Assembly (NCBI RefSeq): GCF_009741445.1
Contig: NZ_CP046507.1
Span: 3,596,001 to 3,660,000 of the forward strand
Direction of reading: 5' to 3'
DNA from: Mycobacterium avium subsp. avium
Lineage (GTDB): Bacteria > Actinomycetota > Actinomycetes > Mycobacteriales > Mycobacteriaceae
Length of the DNA: 64,000 bases
Positions within the stretch are counted from its first letter, which is position 1, and each line of letters opens with the position of its first letter. Position numbers and translations under genes: made by a program. The notes beneath the pieces were generated by a model. That model searched no databases. It saw only the letters and a program-made list of their open reading frames with translations, and was not told the DNA's origin. Of the stretch, positions 1-8,034 are shown one piece after another.

Positions 1-622
1 GGGCGTCCCAGCGGTCGAGGTTGACGAACTCGGCGAGCGGACGGCGGCGCAGCGGCCCGTGCTTGCCCTTGGGCCAGCCGACGACGATGTGACCGGCGAT
101 CATCCAGCCCTCGGGCACCCCGACGGCCTCGCGCAGCAGTTGTTCCCCGCCATAGGACGCCCAGCTGGTCAGGCAGGCGCCGAGCCCCTGGGCGCGGGCG
201 GCGAGCAGGAAGTTCTGCATGGCCGGGAAGATGGACCCGCCGAGCAGCAGCTCCGAGGCCGTCGGGTAGTGCGCCTGGGCGAACAGCACGGAGGTGAATT
301 CGCCTGCGCGGTCGTGCAATTCGTAGGTGGCCCGGTAGGTGCGGGCGCGACGGCTGTGGTCGTCGGGGGCGGGCCGGCTCATTCCGTAGACCGGCTCGAT
401 CACTTCCAGCGCCTGGGCCGCGGCTTTGGCCACCACCGCCCGTTGTTCGGGAGAGCGCAGCACCACGAACCGCCAGCCCTGCGCGTTGGCGCCGGAGGGT
501 GCCCACCTGGCGGCCCCGAGGCAGCGCGCCAGCGTCGCATCGTCCACCGGTTCGTCGGTGAAGCGCCGGATGGTGCGGGCGGTCGACATCACTTCCCAGA
601 CGTCAGCGGTTGCTTGAGCCAC
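1..622 (-). CDS. Nitroreductase family protein (3' end cut by window edge)
   Basis: FMN-dependent nitroreductase-fold protein, probably an NAD(P)H oxidoreductase of the cytosol; the natural substrate is unknown. The N-terminal half shows the family signature TARTIRRFTDEPVDD followed by ARWAPSGANAQGWRF, which binds FMN phosphate, and later LTSWASYGGEQLLREAVGVPEGW, the usual second half. The start is GTG at 622, preceded by a GAGGAG ribosome site at 626-633. About 207 residues are visible, close to full length for the family, and no stop codon is reached before base 1. It is divergent from the decarboxylase-like gene at 833. The family call is firm; the substrate is not known. Confidence 0.85.
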   Translation of the reverse strand, partial: MAQATADVWEVMSTARTIRRFTDEPVDDATLARCLGAARWAPSGANAQGWRFVVLRSPEQRAVVAKAAAQALEVIEPVYGMSRPAPDDHSRRARTYRATYELHDRAGEFTSVLFAQAHYPTASELLLGGSIFPAMQNFLLAARAQGLGACLTSWASYGGEQLLREAVGVPEGWMIAGHIVVGWPKGKHGPLRRRPLAEFVNLDRWDA

Positions 623-798
623 TGCCTCTCCTCACCTTTCCCCGGTCATCCGAAAACGTATTACCGTCCCCCACAAGCCAATTAGCCGTCAATGCGGCCC
701 GGCAGTCCGCCACCGCGGACGGGGACGGTCCGTTTGACCCTCGACTGTAGACCTGCGGACCCGGGGCACGGTGTAAGACTGCGCTCAGGCAATCGGAG

Positions 799-824
799 CC
801 TCAGCGAAGGACCTCAGCGAAGGA
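799..824. repeat. Perfect 13-bp tandem duplication over a ribosome site
   Basis: The 13-bp unit CCTCAGCGAAGGA occurs twice back to back (799-811 and 812-824). The second copy supplies the AGGAG ribosome site of the gene starting at 833. It looks like a recent slippage duplication. Confidence 0.8.
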
Positions 825-832
825 GAAGTGCA

Positions 833-1219
833 TTGGATCGCGAAAGATACGAGCGGGGGTTGCGAATTCGCTCCGACGTTCTGGGCGAGCAGTACGTCAA
901 CCGGGCGTTGGCCGACGCGGACGAGTTCACCCGGCCCCTGCAAGATCTCGTCACCGAATACTGCTGGGGTGCCGTGTGGGGCCGCGAGGAGCTGCCCCGC
1001 AAGACCCGCAGCATGCTCAACCTGGCGATGATCGCGGTGCTCAACCGGCCCAACGAATTGCGGATGCACATCAAGGCGGCCCTGACCAACGGTGTGACCC
1101 GCGAGGAGATCCGCGAGGTGTTCCTGCAGGTGGCCATCTACGCCGGTGTGCCGGCGGCGGTTGACAGCTTCCGCATCGCCCGCGAGGCGTTCGCCGAACT
1201 CGATCGGGAGAACTCATGA
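833..1219 (+). CDS. Carboxymuconolactone decarboxylase-like protein
   Basis: Small (128 aa) all-helical protein of the carboxymuconolactone decarboxylase/AhpD fold. The run RKTRSMLNLAMIAVLNRP, then ELRMHIKAALTNGVTREEI and QVAIYAGVPAAVDSF, is the core signature of the gamma-carboxymuconolactone decarboxylase type. There is no AhpD-type CxxC, so a peroxidase role is unlikely. The start is TTG at 833, chosen for the AGGAG at 821-825. Its stop overlaps the ATG of the next dehydrogenase (ATGA), so the two are co-translated. The likely role is isomerising or decarboxylating a ring-fission lactone or keto acid, inferred only from the family and the catabolic context. Confidence 0.8.
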   Translation: MDRERYERGLRIRSDVLGEQYVNRALADADEFTRPLQDLVTEYCWGAVWGREELPRKTRSMLNLAMIAVLNRPNELRMHIKAALTNGVTREEIREVFLQVAIYAGVPAAVDSFRIAREAFAELDRENS

Positions 1220-2109
1220 CGATCGGCTTCATCGGGCTGGGAAACATGGGATTTCCCATGGCATCTCGGCTCATTCGCGAACAGCACGACGTCGTCGCCT
1301 TCGACAGCCGCCGCGAGGCCCTCGAACGCCTCGTCGCCGCCGGGGCGCGCCCCGCCTCGTCGCCGAAAGAGGTGGCCGACGGCGCCGAAACGGTGCTGGC
1401 CAGCCTTCCCACCCCGGGCGCGTCACTCGAGGTGGCCACCGGCACCGCGGGCGTGATCGAAGGCGCGCGGGTGAAGCGTTATGTCGACCTGTCCACCGTC
1501 GGCAGCCGGACGGCGATGCGGATCCACGACCTGCTGGCGCGGCGGAACATCGTGGCCATCGACAGCCCGGTCAGCGGCGGCGTCGGCGGCGCCGAGCAGG
1601 GCACGCTGGCGCTCATGGTGTCCGGCCCGCGCGGCGAATTCGACGTCATACGAACCACACTCGAAGCCCTGGGCCGACCCTTCTACGTCGGCGACAAACC
1701 GGGCGCGGCGCAGACGATGAAGCTGGCCAACAACATGCTGGCCGCCAACGTCTTGGCCGCCACGGCCGAGGTCGTCGTGATGGGGGTCAAAGCCGGGCTG
1801 GACCCCGCCGTGATGATCGAGGTGCTCAACGCCGGATCCGGCGCGACGAGCGCCAGCCGCGACAAGTTCCCCCGCGCGATCCTGCCGCGCAGCTTCGACT
1901 ACGGCTTTGCCACCGGCCTGATGGTCAAGGATGTGCGCCTCTATCTCGACGAGGCGAAGGCGCTCGGCGTGCCCGCCGAGGTGGCCGAGACGATCGCGCG
2001 GCTGTGGGAGACCGCGGCGCGCGAGGAAGGGCCGGAGGCCGATTTCACGACGGTGATCAAACCGCTGGAGCGGGCCGCCGGCGTCACGGTGGGCCGGTCC
2101 GCGCGGTAA
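1216..2109 (+). CDS. NAD(P)-dependent beta-hydroxyacid dehydrogenase
   Basis: A 297-aa member of the 3-hydroxyisobutyrate/tartronate semialdehyde dehydrogenase family; it oxidises a beta-hydroxyacid or reduces a semialdehyde with NAD(P). Visible marks are the Rossmann loop GFIGLGNMGFPMA at residues 4-16, the substrate-binding loop DSPVSGGVGGAEQGTLALM, and the catalytic lysine in MKLANNMLAAN. Length is normal. It starts inside the stop of the upstream decarboxylase-like gene. A second member of the family lies at 13976-14791. The substrate cannot be assigned. Confidence 0.9.
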   Translation: MTIGFIGLGNMGFPMASRLIREQHDVVAFDSRREALERLVAAGARPASSPKEVADGAETVLASLPTPGASLEVATGTAGVIEGARVKRYVDLSTVGSRTAMRIHDLLARRNIVAIDSPVSGGVGGAEQGTLALMVSGPRGEFDVIRTTLEALGRPFYVGDKPGAAQTMKLANNMLAANVLAATAEVVVMGVKAGLDPAVMIEVLNAGSGATSASRDKFPRAILPRSFDYGFATGLMVKDVRLYLDEAKALGVPAEVAETIARLWETAAREEGPEADFTTVIKPLERAAGVTVGRSAR

Positions 2110-2153
2110 CCGCGACGGCCCGGCCGGGGCGACGCGCCGTTACTAATCTGCAC

Positions 2154-2168
2154 GAGAATGTTATTATC
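2154..2168. promoter_or_regulatory. Degenerate copy of the GAGAAT-N3-ATTCTC palindrome
   Basis: GAGAATGTTATTATC differs from the consensus at one position of the right arm. The 12-mer ACGAGAATGTTA that carries the left arm recurs at 2271-2282, so the promoter of the downstream amidohydrolase contains two left half-sites. This is weaker evidence than the four perfect-arm sites elsewhere in the window. Confidence 0.4.
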
Positions 2169-2313
2169 CTAATTGAAGAACCCAAGTGGCCCAGCCAGCC
2201 GATAAATGCCCTCTCACCAGGGAAGACGATTAGACGAAATGCTTACCGGAAACCCATTGATGCGGCGCCGACGAGAATGTTAGATTGCCTATCAGATGAT
2301 CTTGCCCGGCTCG

Positions 2314-2334
2314 CTTCGGCTGCCGGAGCCGAAG
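2314..2334 (+). promoter_or_regulatory. Hairpin over the ribosome site of the amidohydrolase at 2336
   Basis: CTTCGGCT (2314-2321), loop GCCGG, AGCCGAAG (2327-2334): an 8-bp perfect stem ending one or two bases before the GTG start. Both candidate Shine-Dalgarno stretches (GGAG 2325-2328 and GAAGG 2331-2335) lie in or next to the stem. It could limit translation initiation. Confidence 0.45.
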
Positions 2335-2335
2335 G

Positions 2336-3436
2336 GTGGCTCTCGTGATCGAACACGCTGACGGAACACGCACGCCCGTCAGCGATGCCAGCGTGCACAT
2401 CTTCTTCCCGTCCAACAAGGACCTGCGTTCCTTCCTGCGCGAGCCGTTCAAGAGCCGCGGTTTCCCCGACTACGAAATGGACTGGTACGGCGCGCCGGGC
2501 AGCGAGTACGCGCCCAACACCGACGGGCCCGACGGCCAGTACCCCGGTTCCGACCCGGAATTCGTTGCCCAGGAACTGTTTTCGAAACGCGGCGTCGACG
2601 TCGCCGTGCTGCATCCGATGGGGCGCGGCATCATGCCGGACCGGCATCTGGGCAGCGCGCTGCACGCCGCGCACAACGAGATGATGGTGTCGCGCTGGCT
2701 GGACTCACCTGAATTCGGCGAGAAGTTCCGCGGCACCATCCGGGTCAACCCCGACGACATCGCCGGCGCGCTGCGCGAGCTGGAGAGATGGCGGTCGCAT
2801 CCGCGCGTCGTGCAGCTCGGCATCCCGCTGCAGTCGCGGGAACTGTACGGCAAACCGCAGTTCTGGCCGCTCTGGGAGGCCGCCGCCGACGCCAACCTTC
2901 CGGTGGCCGTGCACATCGAGACCGGAGAAGGCATCGGGTTTCCGCCCACCCCGTCCGGGCACACCCAGACCTACGAGCAGTACGTCAGCTTCATGGCGCT
3001 GAACTACCTGTACCACCTGATGAACATGATCGCCGAGGGCGTGTTCGAGCGGTTCCCCGCACTGAAATTCGTGTGGGCCGACGGCGCCGCCGACTTCCTG
3101 ACGCCGTTCATGTGGCGGATGGACACCTTCGGCCGGCCGCACCTCGAGCAGACACCGTGGGCACCGCGCATTCCCAGCGATTACATCCCCGGGCACGTGT
3201 ATTTCGTGCAGGGCAGCCTGGACGGGCCCGGCGACGCCGACTTCGCGGCGGAGTGGTTCGGCTTCACCGGCAAGGAAGACATGGTGATGTTCGGCTCCAG
3301 CTATCCGCACTGGCAGTGCGCCGACGTGCACAAGCTGCCCCCGGCGCTGTCCGCCGAGCAGCGCGAGAAGCTGTGCTGGCGCACCGCGGCGGATCTGTAC
3401 GGGATCGACATTTCTGTCGACCTGGCCGCGAGCTAG
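2336..3436 (+). CDS. Amidohydrolase-2 family protein lacking the catalytic Asp
   Basis: A 366-aa TIM-barrel protein of the ACMSD/resorcylate-decarboxylase group. The barrel is recognisable throughout: VAVHIETGEG carries a metal-type His, and FPALKFVWADGAADFLTPFMWRMD is shared with the neighbour at 3473. Two conserved positions are changed. The N-terminal DxDxH reads DASVH, and the C-terminal SDYPHW reads SSYPHW, so the metal- and proton-handling Asp is Ser. The start is GTG 2336; GTG 2345 is also possible. With the intact paralogue 37 bp downstream it may form a mixed enzyme in which this subunit is structural. That is inference. Confidence 0.8.
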   Translation: MALVIEHADGTRTPVSDASVHIFFPSNKDLRSFLREPFKSRGFPDYEMDWYGAPGSEYAPNTDGPDGQYPGSDPEFVAQELFSKRGVDVAVLHPMGRGIMPDRHLGSALHAAHNEMMVSRWLDSPEFGEKFRGTIRVNPDDIAGALRELERWRSHPRVVQLGIPLQSRELYGKPQFWPLWEAAADANLPVAVHIETGEGIGFPPTPSGHTQTYEQYVSFMALNYLYHLMNMIAEGVFERFPALKFVWADGAADFLTPFMWRMDTFGRPHLEQTPWAPRIPSDYIPGHVYFVQGSLDGPGDADFAAEWFGFTGKEDMVMFGSSYPHWQCADVHKLPPALSAEQREKLCWRTAADLYGIDISVDLAAS

Positions 3437-3472
3437 TCGCAGAATAGGGAAAGGGATACGGAGGAGGTCGCC

Positions 3473-4615
3473 ATGACGCTCACCCACATGCAGGAGCGGG
3501 TCCCCGCCGCCGAACGCATCGCCGTCCGGTGCGTGGACTCGGATGTGCACCCGGTGCCCAAGCGGGGCGAGATCACCCCGTACATCCCCGAGCGGTGGCG
3601 CAAATTCTTCTTCGAACACCGAGTCGGCGAACTCATCTACTACGACGCCCCCGACTACGCGCACGCCTTCGCGATGCGCACCGACACCTTCCCGCCGGAC
3701 GGCGAGTTCCCCGGCAGCGACCCGGACATGGCCTTCCGCCAGCTGATCATGGAGGCGGGCTCCGACATCGCCATCCTCGAGCCCGCCGGGCGCACCCCGC
3801 GGATCGGCGAGGCGCACCAGGCGTACTGCAGCGCGCTCAACGACTGGCAGGCCAACCACTGGCTGGACAGCCGCAACAACTGGCACGAACGCTGGCGCGG
3901 CTCGATCTGCGCCGCCATCGAGGACCCCGAGGGCGCCGTCGAGCAGATCGAGAAGTGGGCCGGCCATCCCTACATGGCGCAGACCCTCATCAAGGCCGAA
4001 CCGCGGCCGTCCTGGGGACACCCCAAGTACGACCCCATCTGGGCCGCGGCCACCAAGCACGACATCGTGGTCAGCTGCCACCTGTCGCGCAGCAATTACG
4101 AGATGCTGCCGACGCCTCCGGTCGGATTCCCCAGCTACAACCACGATTTCATGGTCACCTACTCGCTGCTGGCCGCCAACCAGGTGATGAGCCTGATCTT
4201 CGACGGTGTCTTCGACCGGTTCCCGACCCTGCGGATCGTGTTCGTCGAGCACGCGTTCACCTGGATCCTGCCGCTGATGTGGCGGATGGACGCGATCTAC
4301 GAGGCCCGCAAGTCGCGGGTGGAGATCAAGCGCAAGCCAAGCGAATACGTCAAGGACCACATCAAATTCACCACCCAGCCGCTGGACTACCCCGAGGACA
4401 AGACCGAGCTGACCCGGGCGCTGGAATGGATGGAGTGCGACAAGATCCTGCTCTACTCCTCGGACTACCCGCACTGGACGTTCGACGACCCGCGCTGGCT
4501 GGTCAAGCACCTTCCCAAGGCGGCCCGCGACGCGGTGATGTACAAGAACGGCATCGCGACCTATCACCTGCCCGAGACGGTGCCGGTGCTCGAGGGTCAG
4601 GTCCGGGTGCTCTGA
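3473..4615 (+). CDS. Amidohydrolase-2 family protein (intact active site)
   Basis: A 380-aa metal-dependent amidohydrolase/decarboxylase of the ACMSD group. The metal motif DSDVHP lies near residue 23, VVSCHLSRSN supplies the next His, and YSSDYPHW contains the conserved Asp lost in the upstream paralogue. Both paralogues share the P-G-S-DP-F/M segment near residue 80 and the LMWRMD segment. GGAGGAGG precedes the ATG. Members of this group often decarboxylate aromatic or ring-fission acids without a cofactor oxidation. The Rieske ferredoxin gene begins 1 bp after its stop, so all three genes are co-transcribed. Confidence 0.88.
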   Translation: MTLTHMQERVPAAERIAVRCVDSDVHPVPKRGEITPYIPERWRKFFFEHRVGELIYYDAPDYAHAFAMRTDTFPPDGEFPGSDPDMAFRQLIMEAGSDIAILEPAGRTPRIGEAHQAYCSALNDWQANHWLDSRNNWHERWRGSICAAIEDPEGAVEQIEKWAGHPYMAQTLIKAEPRPSWGHPKYDPIWAAATKHDIVVSCHLSRSNYEMLPTPPVGFPSYNHDFMVTYSLLAANQVMSLIFDGVFDRFPTLRIVFVEHAFTWILPLMWRMDAIYEARKSRVEIKRKPSEYVKDHIKFTTQPLDYPEDKTELTRALEWMECDKILLYSSDYPHWTFDDPRWLVKHLPKAARDAVMYKNGIATYHLPETVPVLEGQVRVL

Positions 4616-4616
4616 A

Positions 4617-5030
4617 TTGGCATCCGAAACCGAGGGGGCCCAGACCAAGCGGCCCGAACCCCGACTCGCCCAGGGCCGCGAGCACGTCGTCGCCACGGTA
4701 GACGAAATCCCCCCGGGCACACACAAACTGGTGCCGATCGGTCGCCACGGCGTCGGCGTGTACAACGTCAACGGAACCTTTTACGCGATCGCGAACTACT
4801 GCCCACACCAGGGCGGCCCGCTGTGTTCGGGGCGGCCCCGGGGGCGCACCATCGTCGACGAGACCGCGCCCGGTGACTCGGTCATGGTGCGCGACCTCGA
4901 GTACATCTACTGCCCTTGGCACCAATGGGGTTTCGAGCTGGCGACCGGAACCACCGCGGTCAAGCCGGAGTGGAGTATCCGCACCTACCCGGTGCGCGTC
5001 GTCGGCAACGACGTCGTGGTGCAGGCCTAG
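4617..5030 (+). CDS. Rieske [2Fe-2S] ferredoxin-like protein
   Basis: A 137-aa single-domain Rieske protein. The cluster ligands are C62-P-H64 and C99-P-W-H102, giving the usual CxH and CxxH pair, but separated by 34 residues because of an insertion (GRPRGRTIVDETAPGDSV). It starts with TTG one base after the stop of the upstream amidohydrolase. It could be the electron carrier of an oxygenase, or an accessory subunit of the amidohydrolase pair. No Rieske oxygenase alpha subunit is adjacent; the nearest is 19 kb away at 24239. Confidence 0.85.
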   Translation: MASETEGAQTKRPEPRLAQGREHVVATVDEIPPGTHKLVPIGRHGVGVYNVNGTFYAIANYCPHQGGPLCSGRPRGRTIVDETAPGDSVMVRDLEYIYCPWHQWGFELATGTTAVKPEWSIRTYPVRVVGNDVVVQA

Positions 5031-5045
5031 CTACAGGAGAATCGG

Positions 5046-5912
5046 GTGCCTTCTATCGAGGTCAACGGCGGGAATGTGGTCTACGAAATCCTCGGTGACT
5101 CAGGTGATCTCATCGCGCTGACGCCGGGCGGACGGTTCAGCATGCAGATCCCCGGCCTGCGGCCGCTCGCCGATGCGCTGGTCGCCGGCGGCTATCGGGT
5201 GCTGCTGTGGGACCGGCCCAATTGCGGCGCTTCCGATGTGCAGTTCTACGGGCAAAGCGAATCGCACATGCGCGCCGAAACGCTGCACAAGCTGGTGACC
5301 GGGCTGGGCTTCGAGCGCTGCATCCTGGCCGGAGGCTCCGGTGGGGCAAGGGATTCCATGCTGACCACGATGCTCTACCCCGAAATGGTGACCAAACTCG
5401 TGGTGTGGAACATCGTCGGCGGCATCTACGGCACCTTTGTGCTCGGCTCCTTCTACATCATCCCCAGCATCCTCGCGGTGCGGGGCACCGGGATGGACGG
5501 TGTGATCAAGGTGCAGGAATGGCGCGAACGCATCGAGGAGAACCCGGCCAACAAGCAGCGGTTCCTCGATTTCGACTCCGGCGAGTTCCTCAAGGTGATG
5601 CTGCGCTGGCTCAACGCTTTCGTGTCCAAGCCGGGCCAGACCATCCCGGGCGTCGAGGACGAGATGTTCGACCGAATCACGGTGCCCACCTTGATCATTC
5701 GCGGCGGCGAGAACGACATGGATCACCCGAAACGGACGTCGCTGGAAGTCAGCTGCCTGATCAAGGGGTCCAAACTCATCGATCCGCCCTGGCCAGAGGA
5801 CGCATGGGAGCGCGCGTCCGAGGACCGCGCCGCGGGCCGGGTGCAGCACTTCAACATGTTCGACACCTGGGTGCAGGCCGCACCCGCGATCCTGGAATTT
5901 TTGGGGTCGTGA
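5046..5912 (+). CDS. Alpha/beta hydrolase
   Basis: A 288-aa alpha/beta-hydrolase-fold enzyme. The nucleophile elbow is AGGSGGARD with Ser98; VLLWDRPNCGASD is the strand before it, and RGGENDMDHPK carries the acid region. The usual HG oxyanion motif is replaced by TPGGRF. GTG start with AGGAGA 5035-5040. It follows the Rieske ferredoxin by 15 bp in the same operon. Ester, lactone or C-C bond hydrolysis are all possible; the sequence does not choose between them. Confidence 0.85.
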   Translation: MPSIEVNGGNVVYEILGDSGDLIALTPGGRFSMQIPGLRPLADALVAGGYRVLLWDRPNCGASDVQFYGQSESHMRAETLHKLVTGLGFERCILAGGSGGARDSMLTTMLYPEMVTKLVVWNIVGGIYGTFVLGSFYIIPSILAVRGTGMDGVIKVQEWRERIEENPANKQRFLDFDSGEFLKVMLRWLNAFVSKPGQTIPGVEDEMFDRITVPTLIIRGGENDMDHPKRTSLEVSCLIKGSKLIDPPWPEDAWERASEDRAAGRVQHFNMFDTWVQAAPAILEFLGS

Positions 5913-5917
5913 TGGCT

Positions 5918-6391
5918 TTACCGAGTGCGGATGTGGACTTCGCAGTTCAGCGACGCTTCCAGGGCGGTGTGGATGCGGCTTTCCGGAATCCGCTCCAGGT
6001 CCTGCTCGCGCAGCGTCACGTAGACGATGTCGAATCCCTCGTCCCCGGCGGTCCTTTCGATGTCCCCGGTGAGCCCGAACCCCGACAGCACCCCGTGCGC
6101 GTCGTCGTCGGTTCCCCGGCTGATGAAGGTGACCACCCCCGGGACCGGAGTGGACTGAAACGCTTTGGCGCACAGGGTGACAGCGACGTCCCTGGCCGCA
6201 TCGCCGTGGTCGGCGGCGATGAGCAACTCCACCTCGCGGCGGCTCGCCGGCATGGCGGCCAGGTCGTTGTCGACGACGTCGGCGCCCGCCGCGCGCGCGA
6301 GCCCGAGGAGCGCTGCCATGCCGTCGCGTAGTTGTGCAGCCGTGCACTCACTCTTCGGGTCGACATTGACGCGCACCACCGCAGTTCGCAT
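5918..6391 (-). CDS. Conserved hypothetical protein
   Basis: A 157-aa protein on the opposite strand from its neighbours, divergent from the NuoF-like gene (36 bp between starts). No catalytic motif is recognised. It reads as a compact alpha/beta protein with two similar stretches, MRTAVVRVNVDPKSECTAAQ at the start and a hydrophobic TPVPGVVTFISRG in the middle. The ATG at 6389-6391 is the only good start. Its position suggests it belongs with the NuoF-like/ferredoxin pair, but no function can be named. Confidence 0.65.
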   Translation of the reverse strand: MRTAVVRVNVDPKSECTAAQLRDGMAALLGLARAAGADVVDNDLAAMPASRREVELLIAADHGDAARDVAVTLCAKAFQSTPVPGVVTFISRGTDDDAHGVLSGFGLTGDIERTAGDEGFDIVYVTLREQDLERIPESRIHTALEASLNCEVHIRTR

Positions 6392-6427
6392 GTGCGCAAG
6401 CCTAACTAACACCTTGGCAGGCCAGCC

Positions 6428-7738
6428 GTGAACACCACACAGTCCACCACCGTCGTCACCGCAATCGCGCCGAGCTGCCGGCCGCGGTTGCTGACCGGAC
6501 AGCCCGGGCGTGAAGACCTCGCCGCGTACCGCGGGCTCGGCGGCTATCGCCCGCTCGCCGACGGCGAGCAGTTGCTCAGCGAGGTCGAGGCCAGTGGCCT
6601 GGTCGGACGCGGCGGCGCGGCGTTCCCGCTCGGGGTGAAGTTGCGCACCGTCCGCGACAACGGCCGCGCGGCGCCCGGGGCCGGCGGCACCGTCGTCGTC
6701 GCGAATGGCGAAGAGGGAGAACCGGCTTCGATCAAGGACCGTTGGCTGCTGCGCAACCGCCCGCACCTGGTGCTGGACGGGTTGCGGCTGGCGGCCGCGG
6801 TGGTCGGCGCCGAGCGTGGCTACGTGTACGTGTCCGACCCGGAAGCCGCGCACAGCGTCGAATCCGCGCTGGGCGAGCTGGATCCCGACACGCTCGACGG
6901 TGTGACGGTCACGCTGTCGACGGTGCCGGCCGGATACGTGGCCGGCGAGGAGACCGCCGCCGTCCGCGCGCTCAACGGCGGTCCGGCCAAGCCGACCGAC
7001 AAGCCGCCGCGCCCCTTCGAGGCCGGCGTCGGCGACCGGCCCACCCTGGTGAGCAATGTGGAAACCCTGGCCAACCTGCCCTTCCTGCAGTCCCACGGCG
7101 CATCCGCGTTCCGCGCGCAAGGCACCCCCCTGTCGCCGGGCACCTTCCTGGCCACCATCAGCGGGGCCGGCCGGCCACCGGTGCTCTACGAGCTCGCCCA
7201 CGGCACGCCCTTCACCGAACTCCTTGCCCTGCACGGTGTCTCGGCCAACGCAGTGCGCGGCGCGTTGATGGGCGGCTACTTCGCCGGCCTACTGAATCGC
7301 TCCGTGCTGCAGACCACGCTGGACCACGAGACGATGCGGCGCTTCGGCAGTGGACTGGGCTGCGGTGCGATCTCGGTCCTCACCGACGACTGCCCCGTCG
7401 CGGTCGCGGCGTCGGTGCTGGCCTACTTCGATCGCGAAAACGCCGGCCAGTGCGGGTCGTGCTTCAACGGGACGGCGGCGATGGCCGCCGCCGGCGGTGC
7501 GCTGCGCGACGGCGCCGCGACGACCGAAGGCGTCGACCGGTTGCGGCGCTGGTCGGTGCTGCTGCGGGGCCGCGGCGCCTGCGCGACGCTGGACGCCGCC
7601 ACCAATGTGGCCGCCAGCCTGCTCGACCAGTTCCCGGACGACGTCACGGCCCATCTCGACGGGTCGTGCCCGGATTGCACCCGCGGCGCGTTCCGCGCCG
7701 ACCGTCCCTACCAGGCGGAAGTTGCGAGGCAGGCATGA
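6428..7738 (+). CDS. Orphan NuoF-like NADH:acceptor oxidoreductase
   Basis: A 436-aa homologue of the NADH-binding subunit of complex I, standing alone without other nuo genes. GRGGAAFPLGVK (60-71) and NGEEGEPASIKDR match the FMN/NADH site, and GRPPVLYELAHGTPF is the SLBB region. The iron-sulfur motif is altered: CxxCxxC reads C342-G-S-C345-F-N-G348, so the third ligand is Gly, while C385 keeps the fourth position. An extra CPDC lies at 414-417. Its stop overlaps the ATG of a 3Fe-4S-type ferredoxin, so it probably passes electrons from NADH to that ferredoxin, perhaps for the P450s of the region. Confidence 0.85.
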   Translation: MNTTQSTTVVTAIAPSCRPRLLTGQPGREDLAAYRGLGGYRPLADGEQLLSEVEASGLVGRGGAAFPLGVKLRTVRDNGRAAPGAGGTVVVANGEEGEPASIKDRWLLRNRPHLVLDGLRLAAAVVGAERGYVYVSDPEAAHSVESALGELDPDTLDGVTVTLSTVPAGYVAGEETAAVRALNGGPAKPTDKPPRPFEAGVGDRPTLVSNVETLANLPFLQSHGASAFRAQGTPLSPGTFLATISGAGRPPVLYELAHGTPFTELLALHGVSANAVRGALMGGYFAGLLNRSVLQTTLDHETMRRFGSGLGCGAISVLTDDCPVAVAASVLAYFDRENAGQCGSCFNGTAAMAAAGGALRDGAATTEGVDRLRRWSVLLRGRGACATLDAATNVAASLLDQFPDDVTAHLDGSCPDCTRGAFRADRPYQAEVARQA

Positions 7739-8031
7739 GAATCCGGTTGGACCGCACCGTGTGCGACGGCTTCGGCATCTGCGCCAAGCACGCGCCGGGA
7801 TACTTCTCGCTGGACGACTGGGGGTACGCGTCGCTGATCGGCGACGGCACGGTGGCCGAGGCGGATCGCGACGCGGTGATGCGCGCCCTGCTGGACTGCC
7901 CGGTGCACGCCATCGCCGAGATCGGCGAGCGCACCGCCCCTTCCCACCGCCCACCGCTGGCCGAGGCGACGGATCCGGCCGAGCACCTGAAAACCGAAGA
8001 GAACGAAGCAGAGTGGGGCTTCACCCGCTGA
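7735..8031 (+). CDS. Ferredoxin, CxxXxxC type (Phe at variable position)
   Basis: A 98-aa ferredoxin with C10-DGF-GI-C16 and C55-P, the pattern of mycobacterial P450 ferredoxins that carry a [3Fe-4S] or modified [4Fe-4S] cluster. The variable position (residue 13) is Phe. A charged C-terminal tail of about 35 residues follows the core. It overlaps the NuoF-like gene by 4 bp, which marks the pair as one redox module. It ends 3 bp from the convergent LLM gene. Confidence 0.88.
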   Translation: MRIRLDRTVCDGFGICAKHAPGYFSLDDWGYASLIGDGTVAEADRDAVMRALLDCPVHAIAEIGERTAPSHRPPLAEATDPAEHLKTEENEAEWGFTR

Positions 8032-8034
8032 GCC

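Noticed and set aside
2705..4771. Long open frame on the minus strand (688 codons)
   Set aside because: It lies antisense to the two amidohydrolases and the Rieske ferredoxin, whose motifs are unmistakable. It is a by-product of GC-rich codon use.
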